This document shows positions 1 to 8,768 of a DNA stretch of 24,149 bases, piece after piece. How positions within the stretch are numbered: the first letter of the stretch is position 1; the number at the start of each line of letters is the position of its first letter. This stretch comes from an uncultured Prevotella sp. Its GTDB lineage: Bacteria > Bacteroidota > Bacteroidia > Bacteroidales > Bacteroidaceae. The notes beneath the pieces were generated by a model. That model did not search any database. It had not been told where the DNA came from and saw only the letters and a list, made by a program, of their open reading frames with translations. The position numbers and the translations under genes were made by a program. The stretch covers positions 1 to 24,149 of the forward strand of contig URER01000040.1 in the NCBI GenBank assembly GCA_900547005.1. The letters run 5' to 3'.

Positions 1-115
1 AGGCTCTATGCCTTGCATGACTGTCGCATCACTCGAAATGTCGGATGAACCAAATATTTGCTTATCGGATAGCGGAAATTCAGATGTATTAACAAAGTAG
101 AAGAAAATAAAACAT

Positions 116-123
116 TATCTTTG
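116..123 (+). promoter_or_regulatory. Bacteroidetes -7 box upstream of the small plus-strand gene
   Basis: TATCTTTG is an exact match to the Bacteroidetes -7 consensus TAnnTTTG. It lies 91 nt before the ATG of the 37-codon gene at 215-328. I see no convincing TTTG -33 box at the expected spacing, so this is a half-supported promoter. Confidence 0.5.
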
Positions 124-214
124 TGGCGAAGAAATGGATAATGCAGTTTGATTAGTAAACGATAGAATTAGATAACTAACAAATACTATTTAAAGGTAAA
201 ACGATTGTAAGATT

Positions 215-328
215 ATGGAAAGTAAATTATTCAGCTTTAACCGACAGGCAGGTACTGAGGTTTCGAACAAATTCTCGAAGATGCAGGCTGACCGCCGCGA
301 AGCTCTTAAAAACAAGAGCAAGAAGTAG
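215..328 (+). CDS. Small basic protein of 37 residues, function unknown
   Basis: The ORF starts at ATG 215 and ends at TAG 326-328, giving 37 residues that begin MESKLFSFNRQ and end KNKSKK. It has no Cys, no membrane segment and no signal peptide. The last 15 residues are rich in Lys and Arg, which suggests nucleic-acid or ribosome contact, but that is inference. Support for a real gene is contextual: an exact TAnnTTTG box lies upstream (116-123) and a strong hairpin terminator begins 16 nt after the stop (345-378). It is the only supported plus-strand gene in the window and converges on ispF. I do not recognise the family. The alternative is that the transcript is a non-coding RNA that happens to contain this frame. 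Confidence 0.55.
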   Translation: MESKLFSFNRQAGTEVSNKFSKMQADRREALKNKSKK

Positions 329-344
329 GCAGACAGGAAAAATC

Positions 345-378
345 AAAAAGGCATTAACCTTGCGGGTAATGCCTTTTT
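345..378. terminator. Bidirectional intrinsic terminator between the small gene and ispF
   Basis: The arm AAAAAGGCATTA (345-356) pairs perfectly with TAATGCCTTTTT (367-378) around a 10-nt loop. The A run on one side and T run on the other let it end the plus-strand small gene as well as the minus-strand ispF transcript that stops at 419. Confidence 0.8.
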
Positions 379-418
379 CGTTATATTCTAATGATTCGTT
401 ATGCTTGCAGAGTTTCTA

Positions 419-898
419 TCAGTCCTTTTCTATCAGGACTACGGCGTATGCGCTGATACCTTCCTCACGTCCGGTGAAGCCAAGACGCTCCGTAGTCGTG
501 GCCTTTATCGACACATCTTCCTCATCGCAACCAATCACTTTGGCCAAGCAAGTCTTCATCGCAGGGATATGAGGATTTAGTTTCGGCCGCTCGGCACACA
601 CCGTCGCATCGATATTTCCTATGCGGTAGCCCTTTGTGGATATCAAACCGACCGTCTGGCGAAGCAGTATTTTGCTGTCGATGTCCTGCGTATCAGCCGA
701 CGTGTCGGGAAAATGGAAACCTATATCGCGCATATTTGCCGCGCCGAGCAGGGCATCGCAGATAGCGTGGATGAGTACGTCGGCATCGCTATGACCGAGC
801 AGTCCGAGCGAATGTTCAATCTTTATGCCACCCAGCCACAGGTCACGCCCCTCCACGAGCTTGTGAACATCGTATCCGAAACCGGTTCTTATCTTCAT
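419..898 (-). CDS. ispF: 2-C-methyl-D-erythritol 2,4-cyclodiphosphate synthase
   Basis: This cytoplasmic enzyme cyclises CDP-methylerythritol 2-phosphate to the 2,4-cyclodiphosphate, releasing CMP, in the MEP isoprenoid pathway. The 159-residue product has the usual length. Metal ligands are visible as D10 and H12 (YDVH) and H44 (in VLIHAICDALLGAA), matching D8/H10/H42 of the E. coli enzyme. The HSDADV segment, the FPDT segment and the C-terminal KATTTERLGFTGREEGI signature are all present. It lies 10 nt downstream of porV, so it is probably the last gene of that transcript. The start at 898 gives the standard N terminus (MKIRTGFGYDVH). A porU-porV-ispF order is, from memory, also found in Porphyromonas gingivalis. 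Confidence 0.96.
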   Translation of the reverse strand: MKIRTGFGYDVHKLVEGRDLWLGGIKIEHSLGLLGHSDADVLIHAICDALLGAANMRDIGFHFPDTSADTQDIDSKILLRQTVGLISTKGYRIGNIDATVCAERPKLNPHIPAMKTCLAKVIGCDEEDVSIKATTTERLGFTGREEGISAYAVVLIEKD

Positions 899-908
899 TG
901 TCCGCCCC

Positions 909-2084
909 CTATCTTCTATGGAAAAGGTCCTTTATTCCGTCCATATCAAACGTGAGCGTGAAGCGCAATGTCTGATCGAGCGGGTTGGTCTGTGCCGTAG
1001 AGATGACATAACCGGCATCGAGCGAGAAGACGTTCATGCGGAAACCCGCTCCCACGGTGAAGTATTTGCGGTTTCCTTTATTCTCGCTCTCATGGTGATA
1101 ACCGGCACGCACGGAGAACTGGTCGTTGTAGACATACTCCGCACCCACGCTCCACTGAATCTCCTGAAGCTCTTCCTTGAATCCGTTTGGTGCGTCGTTG
1201 AAACTCTTGAACATTCCCGATATACTCGAAACATCATAATACTCACGTTGCACGCGGTCCTGATATTCCTCTGTTGTCTCGCCGTTGTCGAGGTCCTGCT
1301 GCGGATATGTGGGTACAAGAAGTTTGTTTGCGTCGGCAGCGATGGTGAAACGGCTGTATGCATCGACCGGTATCATCAGAGCTGCACCAAGTCTCATGTT
1401 TGTCGGGATGAACTCGCTGTAATCGCTTCCGCCGAAGGTTATCTTGCTACCGATGTTGCGCACGCTCAGACCCAGACCGAGCTGGCACTCGCGGCTGCCA
1501 ATGTTGATGTAGTCGTTATAGTAGCACGCGATGTCGGCCGCGAAGGCACTGGAGGCCGAAACTTCCTCGTCGGTGCTGTAAGACATATCGGAATAGAGAT
1601 AACGTACGGCCGCGCCGAGTGAGAATTTCTCGCTGAGCATGAGCGAATAGCCCACGTCTACAGACATTTCGTAGGGTTTTATTGACATTGCGTTCTCATC
1701 CCGACTCGTGAAGACCTCACCCAATGAGAAGTAATTGATAGATGCCGACACCGCGCTATAATCGCCGATTCGATAATATCCGGCCACGTTGGCAAGATAC
1801 ATATCGTTGACCAACTGGCGAAGCCACGGCGTATAGTTCACCGCAACGCCCGCACGGCTGATGCAGAACGGATACTTTGCCACGTTCCAATACTGTGAGT
1901 TCACGTCCGGATCGGTGGCCGCACCGACATCGCCTATACCCGCCGAACGGGCGTCCGGGGCTATAGTCTGCGAAACAAGGGCCGTATGCACAGGGTTGAA
2001 CATATCTCTCTTGTCCTGAGCCGAAGCCACAAAGGCTGTCAGGAAGAAAGCGCAAGCCACGAATATTCTAAGATATTTGTTCAT
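909..2084 (-). CDS. porV: Type IX secretion outer-membrane shuttle protein PorV
   Basis: PorV (LptO, PG27 family) is an outer-membrane beta-barrel of the FadL-like type. It binds the C-terminal domains of type IX secretion cargo after translocation and delivers them to the PorU sortase. The 391-residue product starts with a clear signal peptide (h-region ACAFFLTAF, cleavage after VASA at about residue 22). The mature part begins with the family-typical stretch around NPVHTALVSQTIAPDARSAG, followed by alternating beta-strand-like segments (SLGAAVRYLYSD, FTVGAGFRMNVF) and a terminal strand (TLRFTLTFDMDG). It lies 106 nt downstream of porU, its functional partner. No exact -7 box was found in that gap, so read-through from porU is likely. 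Confidence 0.92.
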   Translation of the reverse strand: MNKYLRIFVACAFFLTAFVASAQDKRDMFNPVHTALVSQTIAPDARSAGIGDVGAATDPDVNSQYWNVAKYPFCISRAGVAVNYTPWLRQLVNDMYLANVAGYYRIGDYSAVSASINYFSLGEVFTSRDENAMSIKPYEMSVDVGYSLMLSEKFSLGAAVRYLYSDMSYSTDEEVSASSAFAADIACYYNDYINIGSRECQLGLGLSVRNIGSKITFGGSDYSEFIPTNMRLGAALMIPVDAYSRFTIAADANKLLVPTYPQQDLDNGETTEEYQDRVQREYYDVSSISGMFKSFNDAPNGFKEELQEIQWSVGAEYVYNDQFSVRAGYHHESENKGNRKYFTVGAGFRMNVFSLDAGYVISTAQTNPLDQTLRFTLTFDMDGIKDLFHRR

Positions 2085-2190
2085 TTTTCAGTTGTTATAA
2101 TTCGACATTCCCAATGGTCCGGGGATATGCTTTCAATAATTTCACCTTCTGTTTTCTTTCAATACACTATTCTTTAACGCTAAAACAGGC

Positions 2191-5100
2191 TTAATTATTG
2201 CTTATCACTATAAGTTTCTTCGCTTTAGACGCCTTGCCGCTACCGTCGCTACCCAGTCTCACGCGATAGAGATAGACACCAGTCTGGAGCTTTCCGCCAT
2301 TGTCGAGCACCAAATCCCAGTCGACGGTATATGTGCCGGTAGACGATATTCCGCTTGCCGAACGCGACCATAACAGGCGACCGCTCATATCAAACACGTC
2401 GACAATAGCGTCTACATTAGAGCCTGCGAAGTTATGGTTTATAATGAATGTGGTTGCGTTCCGGGCCGGATTCTCCGTGCAGCTGATACTGAGGAGTTCG
2501 GGTGTGAGACCTTTTACGACGTTGAACTTAAGCGTTGCCGTCGACGAGTTATTAAGCAAGTCCCATGCGCGGAAGGTCAACGTGTGCGGACCTTCGGGCA
2601 GTTCGGGTATATTATAATATGTGGTACCACTCGTATATACGCCGAAATCATAACTGAAATTGCCGTTCAGGGTATACACACGTGTCATGTCGCCATCGAT
2701 ACAGAGCTGCAAATCGTGTCCGATACCACTGCCGGAGGCGTTTATTCCGTCCTTATCCGTTACCTTAGCGACAAAATACGGGGTGGCATTCACCGTTCCA
2801 CCGTTGACAAACGCCGGACTATTGAGATAACAATAAATGGAAGGGCCGATGGAATCGTTGCGCACATCCTCCGAGCCATTGATGTAGAAGCGGTCGTCTG
2901 AGCCGTTGGCCTGACGCGAACGGTCGGTGGTTAAGGCATAAACGTTTATCAGTCCTGTGCCATCGGCATAGTTGATGTCTCGCGGAACGGCAAAGGCAAA
3001 GCTGAATTTGCCGTCAACAACATTGCCATTACCCCTAAAAATGCTTTTCTGACGGTCGTAGAACTGGAATCCGGCGGCCGATTTCGGGTCGTTCTGCCTG
3101 CACGTTATCAGCTCACGGGTGTCGAGAACGTTGGCGGTCATAGTGCCGTTAAAGTCGGTTACGAGCTTCGAAGCCTCCTCAATATGGCCTTTCACAAGTA
3201 CGGTTGAACCAGCTTTCAACACCGGCATATCTCCATCGGCAAGACAAGACTTATTGATAGAGTCGATAACCACGCGCAAGGTTGGCAGATTGAGCGACAA
3301 GGCCGGGTCGCCAAGCAGCGCATATTGCAACTTGTTTGCCGTGCGGTCGAGCGATGTTGTTATCAGTTCGTTCTTCGTCAGTCGCTGCGCCTCGCCCAAA
3401 GTGATTGGTTTGCCGTCGATAACGCTAAGCACGTGCTTCATGAAAACATTATTTATAGAGGCATTGTAGGATGCGTAGACCGTGCGGGCCGTACCGAAGA
3501 AAGCCACCGCGCCACCCTTGCTATTGAGCACCGCAGCCTCGCCGATATTCTGAATGTTCTGGTCGTAGGGCATGACATCGCACGCGGCAGTTACCCACAA
3601 CGGCAGATTAGCATTGGTGAAACCCGCAAAATCGTTGAGCGAAAGCACCATCTCATGTGACAAACCGCCCGGTCCGCCGTGTCCGGCATAGTCCATCACG
3701 AGTGCTCCCTCGGCCTGTTGCCTCTTTATCTGACGCTCCACTTCCGGATAGGAATTGCCGGTTATGGATGTCTCGCGCTTGTAAGCATCCCACATTACCT
3801 TCTTTACGAGGAGCGACGGATAGCGCGCTGCCACGGCATCGGCCACAGTATTGGCGTCTTTCATGTGCAGGTCGTTGTCTCCATCGTCGCCCATGAACAT
3901 GACGACATTCTGCCAATCGCCTGCGTTCTTGTTGCTCATGTAGTTTATCGACTTGTCGACCATCGTCTTGGCATCGGCTTCCAAGACCACCGGGAAGCGC
4001 CCTATACCAATATCTTCCTTGTCGCCTTGTAGCATATTCGTGCCTTCTCCATCATCAAGAAGCGCAAAGAAACCGTCGTTTATATAGCTGTCAGTGTGGC
4101 TAAAAGAATTCTCACTCTCGAAAGCGAGCAGATAATCGTCTGGCGAAAGGGTGCGTCCGGCCTCTGTAAGCATTCTGTTGTCCCATAGACAACCGCCGAA
4201 CAACAACAGCGACTTGGGCATATCGGCATCGGTCTCGGCTCTGTCGTAGAGCATTTTCATATATCGGCGATAGGCGTTGGCATCCGGAGTACCGCTGGAG
4301 AACTCGTTATAGAGTTCGTCGGCAGGCACAATGCGCACACGCAAGCCGTCATGCTCGGCGTGGAAGTCGGCCAACCGCTGTGCCTGTGCAAGCAGTTTCT
4401 GACTTGTCGGGATTATTATCACCATGTCGGCAGGCCCATGTGAATGCAAATCCTGATTGGTTATGGCATACACATATTCGGGAACGGGGAATGTTCCGCT
4501 TGCGAAATCTGGCGCAGGACGCGGCTCGTCGTATGTCACCAGAATATAGTCCATGCGCAGCGGACCGTTCGGTTGGCACGTTACGGTAACCGTGTCAGCA
4601 ATCTGATTGCCGGAAACCGAATAGCTTCTGATAATCTCTTGGGCTGCATCCGAATTACCAGTTGCAGAAAAGAACATCTCACCCACATCCTTACCGTTAA
4701 TATTTATGCCGGCAGAACTCAGTGTTCCGGAGGTCAAAGCCACCTTAATCTGACGGTTTTTTGCCCCTTGTGTATTCGGGAAAATATAAGTTTTGGACTT
4801 TCCCTGAGCTATCGGCGTACTCTCAAAGAGGTTGCGTCCGCTTCGGAACCAAGCAAAATCATCGACTTCATACAGTGAATAGTAATCGTCGTTTGCGGGA
4901 TAAAAAGAGTTCAGAAACTCGGTTTCGTCTACAGTCAACGGCTCTCCATCGCTCTCGGTAAGGAAATAATAGCCGTAGTCGGAATACGGGTTGCGAATGC
5001 GTCGGGCCGAAGACGGACTGCCATAGCTCACCGGTCCTTTGCCATAGAACAACCGGCGGCCGTTGACCGTACACGTCGCTACTTCCTTAAGGTCGTCGAG

Positions 5101-5901
5101 TTCGGCGAGTTCCGAGCCTACCAGTTTCTCGTTTTGCAGGTTTCCGCCGTATCCGTATATCTTCACACGGTCGGGATTACTGAATCCTGCCCTGCGTAGA
5201 AGGTCGTTTGTGAGTTGGTAGACACCGTTTGCCGGAATGCGAATCTTAACCCATCGGCCTGTCGCGAGAACGGAATGGCCGGCATATCTGTCGGCCGTGG
5301 CTACTGAAGCACGGGCTTTCGCCTTCATCGCCGAGCGTTTAACGGGTTTCGACGTTATGTCTATCATGAAACTGACAAGCATCTGATACTTTCCCTTCCG
5401 CTTCACAACCGGGACGAAAGATAGCTCGAGCTTGCCTTTCTTGCGATCCACCACGATGCGTCTCTCCACATCGGGCAGTTCTTTCAGATTGTTCTGCGCG
5501 AGTTGCGAATATGCTGACAAACCGCCATCTGCCATATCCTGCATCGCCTTCTGTTCTTTCCTGACAATCTTTTGGTATTTCTCCAAGTCCTTGCGGCTTA
5601 TGTCTATGAACTCAGGATACTTAATCTTGACTTCATAAACTGAGTCGGCGAAATTCTCACCAAGCGGCACCGAATACGAAAAACGGGGCAACATGGTGTC
5701 GATTTTCACCTCATCGGCCGTGAGATTGAAGAACTTTTTCTGTGCCTTCGCCGTTGTCGCGAAGAGACAAAGGATTAAAAACGCCGCATAAAAACAAAAA
5801 ACAGACTTCCACTCTCCTTCCCTTTTATCGAGGAAGAAGTGTGAGAATCTGTCGCATATATGTGTCCGGCACATACTCGTCTTAATGTCTTTTATCATCA
5901 T
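2191..5901 (-). CDS. porU: Type IX secretion sortase PorU (C25 gingipain-family peptidase)
   Basis: PorU removes the C-terminal domain (CTD) from type IX cargo at the cell surface and attaches the mature protein to anionic lipopolysaccharide. The product is 1236 residues, normal for the family. The catalytic pair of peptidase family C25 is visible as H741 (in YAGHGGPGGLSHE) and C774 (in WVTAACDVMPYD). The last ~85 residues form a type-A CTD with the GVYLYRV and KKLIV signatures, as expected because PorU is itself a CTD protein. The signal-peptide core (FCFYAAFLILCLFATTAKA) sits at residues 35-53. The n-region is therefore unusually long with any in-frame ATG (M1, M2 or M10), and I see no nearer start codon. 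porV follows, and the FAH-family gene precedes by 40 nt. Confidence 0.94.
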   Translation of the reverse strand: MMIKDIKTSMCRTHICDRFSHFFLDKREGEWKSVFCFYAAFLILCLFATTAKAQKKFFNLTADEVKIDTMLPRFSYSVPLGENFADSVYEVKIKYPEFIDISRKDLEKYQKIVRKEQKAMQDMADGGLSAYSQLAQNNLKELPDVERRIVVDRKKGKLELSFVPVVKRKGKYQMLVSFMIDITSKPVKRSAMKAKARASVATADRYAGHSVLATGRWVKIRIPANGVYQLTNDLLRRAGFSNPDRVKIYGYGGNLQNEKLVGSELAELDDLKEVATCTVNGRRLFYGKGPVSYGSPSSARRIRNPYSDYGYYFLTESDGEPLTVDETEFLNSFYPANDDYYSLYEVDDFAWFRSGRNLFESTPIAQGKSKTYIFPNTQGAKNRQIKVALTSGTLSSAGININGKDVGEMFFSATGNSDAAQEIIRSYSVSGNQIADTVTVTCQPNGPLRMDYILVTYDEPRPAPDFASGTFPVPEYVYAITNQDLHSHGPADMVIIIPTSQKLLAQAQRLADFHAEHDGLRVRIVPADELYNEFSSGTPDANAYRRYMKMLYDRAETDADMPKSLLLFGGCLWDNRMLTEAGRTLSPDDYLLAFESENSFSHTDSYINDGFFALLDDGEGTNMLQGDKEDIGIGRFPVVLEADAKTMVDKSINYMSNKNAGDWQNVVMFMGDDGDNDLHMKDANTVADAVAARYPSLLVKKVMWDAYKRETSITGNSYPEVERQIKRQQAEGALVMDYAGHGGPGGLSHEMVLSLNDFAGFTNANLPLWVTAACDVMPYDQNIQNIGEAAVLNSKGGAVAFFGTARTVYASYNASINNVFMKHVLSVIDGKPITLGEAQRLTKNELITTSLDRTANKLQYALLGDPALSLNLPTLRVVIDSINKSCLADGDMPVLKAGSTVLVKGHIEEASKLVTDFNGTMTANVLDTRELITCRQNDPKSAAGFQFYDRQKSIFRGNGNVVDGKFSFAFAVPRDINYADGTGLINVYALTTDRSRQANGSDDRFYINGSEDVRNDSIGPSIYCYLNSPAFVNGGTVNATPYFVAKVTDKDGINASGSGIGHDLQLCIDGDMTRVYTLNGNFSYDFGVYTSGTTYYNIPELPEGPHTLTFRAWDLLNNSSTATLKFNVVKGLTPELLSISCTENPARNATTFIINHNFAGSNVDAIVDVFDMSGRLLWSRSASGISSTGTYTVDWDLVLDNGGKLQTGVYLYRVRLGSDGSGKASKAKKLIVISNN

Positions 5902-5941
5902 CAGATATAATACAAATAGGTGGTAACGGCCGTCTCAATCT

Positions 5942-6559
5942 TTATTTGCAATTGAATTCAAGCACCTTGCGGTCCTCTATCCATCCTTCTAAATGGTCGT
6001 CTATGCTCACAGCACCTATCCCCGCGGGTGTTCCCGTATAGAGGATGTCGCCTGTTTTCAATGTATAGAAACGGCTGATGTATTCTATTATCTCGTCCAC
6101 CTTAAACAACATATCGCTCGTACAGCCTTCCTGCACGGTCTTGCCGTTGATGTCTAAGTGGAAGTGAATGGCCTGTATATCACGGAATTTGCTTACGTCT
6201 ACCCACTCGCCTATTGCAGCCGAGCCGTCGAAACCTTTGCAAATGTCCCACGGACGCCCCTCTGCGCGCGCCTTTCTCTGCATATCCCGCGCCGTAAAAT
6301 CTATTCCAACGGTTACGGCATCATAGTACCTGTGGGCAAACCGGGCCGGAATGCTCTTGCCAAGCCGGCATATCCGCACCACGATTTCGGTCTCATAGTC
6401 AATCTGCCCCATGAAGTCGGGCACAAAAAAGGGCTTTCCGTCTTTCAGCAAAGCAGAGTCGGCCTTTGTGAAAATCACAGGCTCCTCCGGTTTATATAAC
6501 GCTCCATCCAGCTCTTTATTGTGCTGAATGTAGTTCATTCCTATCGCGAATATCTTCAT
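5942..6559 (-). CDS. Fumarylacetoacetate hydrolase (FAH) family protein, FAHD1/acylpyruvase-like
   Basis: The 205-residue product has the size of the short FAH-fold enzymes (YcgM/FAHD1 type), which act in the cytoplasm on acylpyruvates or as oxaloacetate decarboxylases. The metal site is visible as E56 and E58 (DYETEIVV) and D87 (GIDFTARD). The substrate loop TGTPAGIG occurs near residue 180. The start at 6559 gives the common N terminus MKIFAIGMNYIQHN, with the conserved RNY/MNY-type segment. Its promoter lies at 6606-6637 and it is the first gene before porU. A link to type IX secretion is not expected and the arrangement may be transcriptional only. The exact substrate cannot be read from the sequence. 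Confidence 0.88.
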   Translation of the reverse strand: MKIFAIGMNYIQHNKELDGALYKPEEPVIFTKADSALLKDGKPFFVPDFMGQIDYETEIVVRICRLGKSIPARFAHRYYDAVTVGIDFTARDMQRKARAEGRPWDICKGFDGSAAIGEWVDVSKFRDIQAIHFHLDINGKTVQEGCTSDMLFKVDEIIEYISRFYTLKTGDILYTGTPAGIGAVSIDDHLEGWIEDRKVLEFNCK

Positions 6560-6605
6560 ATCGTGTTATTTATAAATGTTTTAACAATCTCGGCTTAATC
6601 CGCCG

Positions 6606-6637
6606 TAAAGATAATAAAACACCCTCAATCGGCAAAA
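6606..6637 (-). promoter_or_regulatory. Promoter of the FAH-porU-porV-ispF transcript
   Basis: On the minus strand TTTTG (6633-6637) is followed after 19 nt by TATCTTTA (6606-6613), close to the TTTG/TAnnTTTG Bacteroidetes promoter with one mismatch in the last -7 base. The -33 box lies inside the hairpin at 6624-6665. The expected transcript start is about 40 nt before the FAH-family ATG. Confidence 0.55.
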
Positions 6638-6673
6638 TAAAGTATACGTTATTCTGCCGATTGAGATTTTTTT
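6624..6673 (+). terminator. 17-bp hairpin followed by seven T on the plus strand
   Basis: The arms at 6624-6640 and 6649-6665 pair over 17 bp with one mismatch around an 8-nt loop, and the plus strand continues A then T7 (6667-6673). It has the form of an intrinsic terminator for plus-strand transcription, although no plus-strand gene lies upstream. It also overlaps the -33 box of the minus-strand FAH-family promoter. Confidence 0.5.
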
Positions 6674-6764
6674 GGTCTGTTTGGATAGTTCAAGGTCATC
6701 ATTTGAGTGCTTTGCGCCAATCATCCGGCCAAGCCGAAAGGCTCTTCCCGGAAAACTGACAACG

Positions 6765-6801
6765 AAAAACGCCCGCTCCAAATTATGGAACGGGCGTTTT
6801 T
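6765..6801. terminator. Terminator of the rplM-rpsI-rpsB-tsf transcript
   Basis: AAAAACGCCCGCTCC (6765-6779) pairs with GGAACGGGCGTTTTT (6787-6801) with one internal C-A mismatch and a short AT-rich loop. It sits 15 nt past the tsf stop and ends in a T run on the minus strand. The symmetry would allow it to work in both directions. Confidence 0.8.
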
Positions 6802-6816
6802 ATATTCTGCGTTTGA

Positions 6817-7815
6817 TTACTCTGCTGCAAGAGTGAAGCGCTTGAAGTTAACAATCTTCAACTCGCTATCCTGCTGCTTCAACCATGTAGCAACATTGAT
6901 TTTGTCGCCGTCGCCAAACTGGAATTCCTGGTCAACAAGGCAGTTCTCCTTCAAGAACTTAGCCACACGACCCTTAGCGATGTTCTCAATCATCTGTGCA
7001 GGGAGGTTTGCAGCCTTCTCTGCAGCGGTCTTCTCGCGGATTTCCTTAGCGCGGTCTGCATCCTCACGAGTAAGCCATCCCTTGTTGATGTTAGACTCGA
7101 TGTGGTCGTCAGAGTCAACGAGGTTCGGGTTGATACCGGCCTTCTTGATTGCGTTGACAACAGCCTTCTCAACCTGCTCTTCCTTAGTCTTCTGAACAGC
7201 TACGTTGTATTCCTCGTCAATGATGTTCTGCGGAACAGATGCCTCATCGAGAGCAACCGGCTTCATAGCAGCAACCTGCATCGCAACCTTGTGTCCGGCC
7301 TCAGCGTTTGCCTTGTTGGTCTGAACCATAGTAGCGAGAGTGTGCTTGCCCATGTGGTCGTAAGCCTCGATGTTATCACCCTCGAGAGTGTTATAACCGT
7401 CGAGTTCCATCTTCTCACCGGTGATACCAGAACGCTGTGTTACAGCATCCTGCACCTTCTGACCGTCAGCCAAAGTAAGTTCCTTAACCTCGTCCAAAGT
7501 CTTGCACTTGTTTGCAACAGCAACGTCAAGGATAGCCTGAGTAAGGCCGATGAAATCCTTTCCGTTTGCCACGAAGTCTGTCTCACACTTCAATGCGATT
7601 ATAGCACCGAAGTTGTCGGCAACCTTTACAAGTACACAACCGTTTGAAGTCTCACGGTCGCTACGCTTTGCAGCGATAGCAAGTCCGCGCTCACGGAGAA
7701 GGTCCTTAGCCTTATCGAAGTCGCCCTCAGCCTCTGTGAGAGCCTTCTTTACGTCAGCCAAGCCTGCGCCTGTCATTGCGCGGAGCTTCTTTATATCTTC
7801 TATTGAAATAGCCAT
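6817..7815 (-). CDS. tsf: Translation elongation factor Ts
   Basis: EF-Ts exchanges GDP for GTP on EF-Tu in the cytoplasm. The N terminus (MAISIEDIKKLRAMTGAGLADVK) is the UBA-like domain with the MTGAG signature. The core contains CETDFVA (about residues 77-83), whose Asp and Phe reach into EF-Tu to disrupt nucleotide and magnesium binding. At 332 residues it is longer than the E. coli protein of 283, with the extra length in the duplicated core, as is usual in Bacteroidetes. It follows rpsB by 52 nt in the conserved rpsB-tsf order and is closed by the terminator at 6765-6801. Confidence 0.97.
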   Translation of the reverse strand: MAISIEDIKKLRAMTGAGLADVKKALTEAEGDFDKAKDLLRERGLAIAAKRSDRETSNGCVLVKVADNFGAIIALKCETDFVANGKDFIGLTQAILDVAVANKCKTLDEVKELTLADGQKVQDAVTQRSGITGEKMELDGYNTLEGDNIEAYDHMGKHTLATMVQTNKANAEAGHKVAMQVAAMKPVALDEASVPQNIIDEEYNVAVQKTKEEQVEKAVVNAIKKAGINPNLVDSDDHIESNINKGWLTREDADRAKEIREKTAAEKAANLPAQMIENIAKGRVAKFLKENCLVDQEFQFGDGDKINVATWLKQQDSELKIVNFKRFTLAAE

Positions 7816-7867
7816 ACTATTATTTTTAATGATTAAAAAACTGTGATTATCACAGGAAAACCAGTCA

Positions 7868-8707
7868 TTAAGCCTCTGCCGGAGCCTCTTCCTCAGCAGC
7901 AGGAGCAGCCTCTGCGGCCGGAGCCTCTACCGGAGCGTCCTTGCGTGCAGACTTACGGGCACGCTTTGGCTTAGCCTCTTCGTTCTGCTCAGCGGCAGCC
8001 TTCTCGTCTGCTTTCTCTGCCTTGCGCTCTGCCAGACCTTCAGCGATAGCACCGCAGCAAGCGCTGAGGATAGTCTCTACTGAGTCTTTAGCGTCATCGT
8101 TAGCCGGAATCACGAAGTCGATGTTCTTCGGATCAGAGTTGGTATCAACGATTGCGAATACAGGAATGCCCAGACGGTTAGCTTCCTTAATGGCAATATG
8201 CTCTTTCATTACGTCAACAACGAAGAGCGCAGACGGCAAACGTGTAAGGTCTGAGATAGAACCGAGGTTCTTCTCGAGCTTAGCGCGCTGGCGTGTTACC
8301 TGAAGAAGCTCACGCTTAGAGAGGTTAGAGAATGTTCCGTCTTCCATCAACTTATCGATGTTCGCCATTTTCTTAACAGCCTTGCGGATTGTAGGGAAGT
8401 TGGTGAGCATACCGCCCGGCCAACGCTCGATAACGTAAGGCATATTTACAGACGCTGCTTTCTCAGCAACAATCTCCTTAGCTTGTTTTTTAGTAGCGAC
8501 GAACAGGATTTTCTTGCCTGTCTTGGCAATCTGCTTCAAAGCCTCAGCAGCTTCGTCAATCTTAGCTACTGTCTTGTGAAGGTCAATGATATGAATACCG
8601 TTGCGCTCCATGAAGATATAAGGAGCCATAGCCGGATTCCACTTGCGACGGAGGTGGCCAAAATGACATCCTGCCTCCAATAACTGGTCAAAATTTGTTC
8701 TTGACAT
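7868..8707 (-). CDS. rpsB: Small ribosomal subunit protein S2 (uS2)
   Basis: S2 binds 16S rRNA at the head-body junction together with S1 recruitment. The 279-residue product begins MSRTNFDQLLEAGCHFGH and contains the family segments NGIHIIDLHKT, FVATKKQAKEIV, ERWPGGMLTNF and IVDTNSDPKNIDFVIPANDD. The last ~55 residues are a low-complexity Ala/Glu/Lys tail, which accounts for its length beyond the ~240 residues of E. coli S2 and is common in Bacteroidetes. It is preceded by a 251-nt gap after rpsI that contains a possible structured element (8769-8810), so it may have its own control in addition to read-through from rplM-rpsI. Confidence 0.97.
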   Translation of the reverse strand: MSRTNFDQLLEAGCHFGHLRRKWNPAMAPYIFMERNGIHIIDLHKTVAKIDEAAEALKQIAKTGKKILFVATKKQAKEIVAEKAASVNMPYVIERWPGGMLTNFPTIRKAVKKMANIDKLMEDGTFSNLSKRELLQVTRQRAKLEKNLGSISDLTRLPSALFVVDVMKEHIAIKEANRLGIPVFAIVDTNSDPKNIDFVIPANDDAKDSVETILSACCGAIAEGLAERKAEKADEKAAAEQNEEAKPKRARKSARKDAPVEAPAAEAAPAAEEEAPAEA

Positions 8708-8768
8708 TTTGTTTTCTTTCTTTTTAATTGTTTACTTTCTTTGTAATTCTCCGATTAGAACCAACCGG

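Noticed and set aside
2..100. Open plus-strand frame from the left edge to a TAG at 98-100
   Set aside because: Only 32 codons, no recognisable sequence, and it cannot be told from chance without the sequence to the left.
918..1622. Long plus-strand open frame opposite porV (234 codons)
   Set aside because: It is a shadow of porV, which has a signal peptide and family motifs; the antisense frame shows no recognisable domain.
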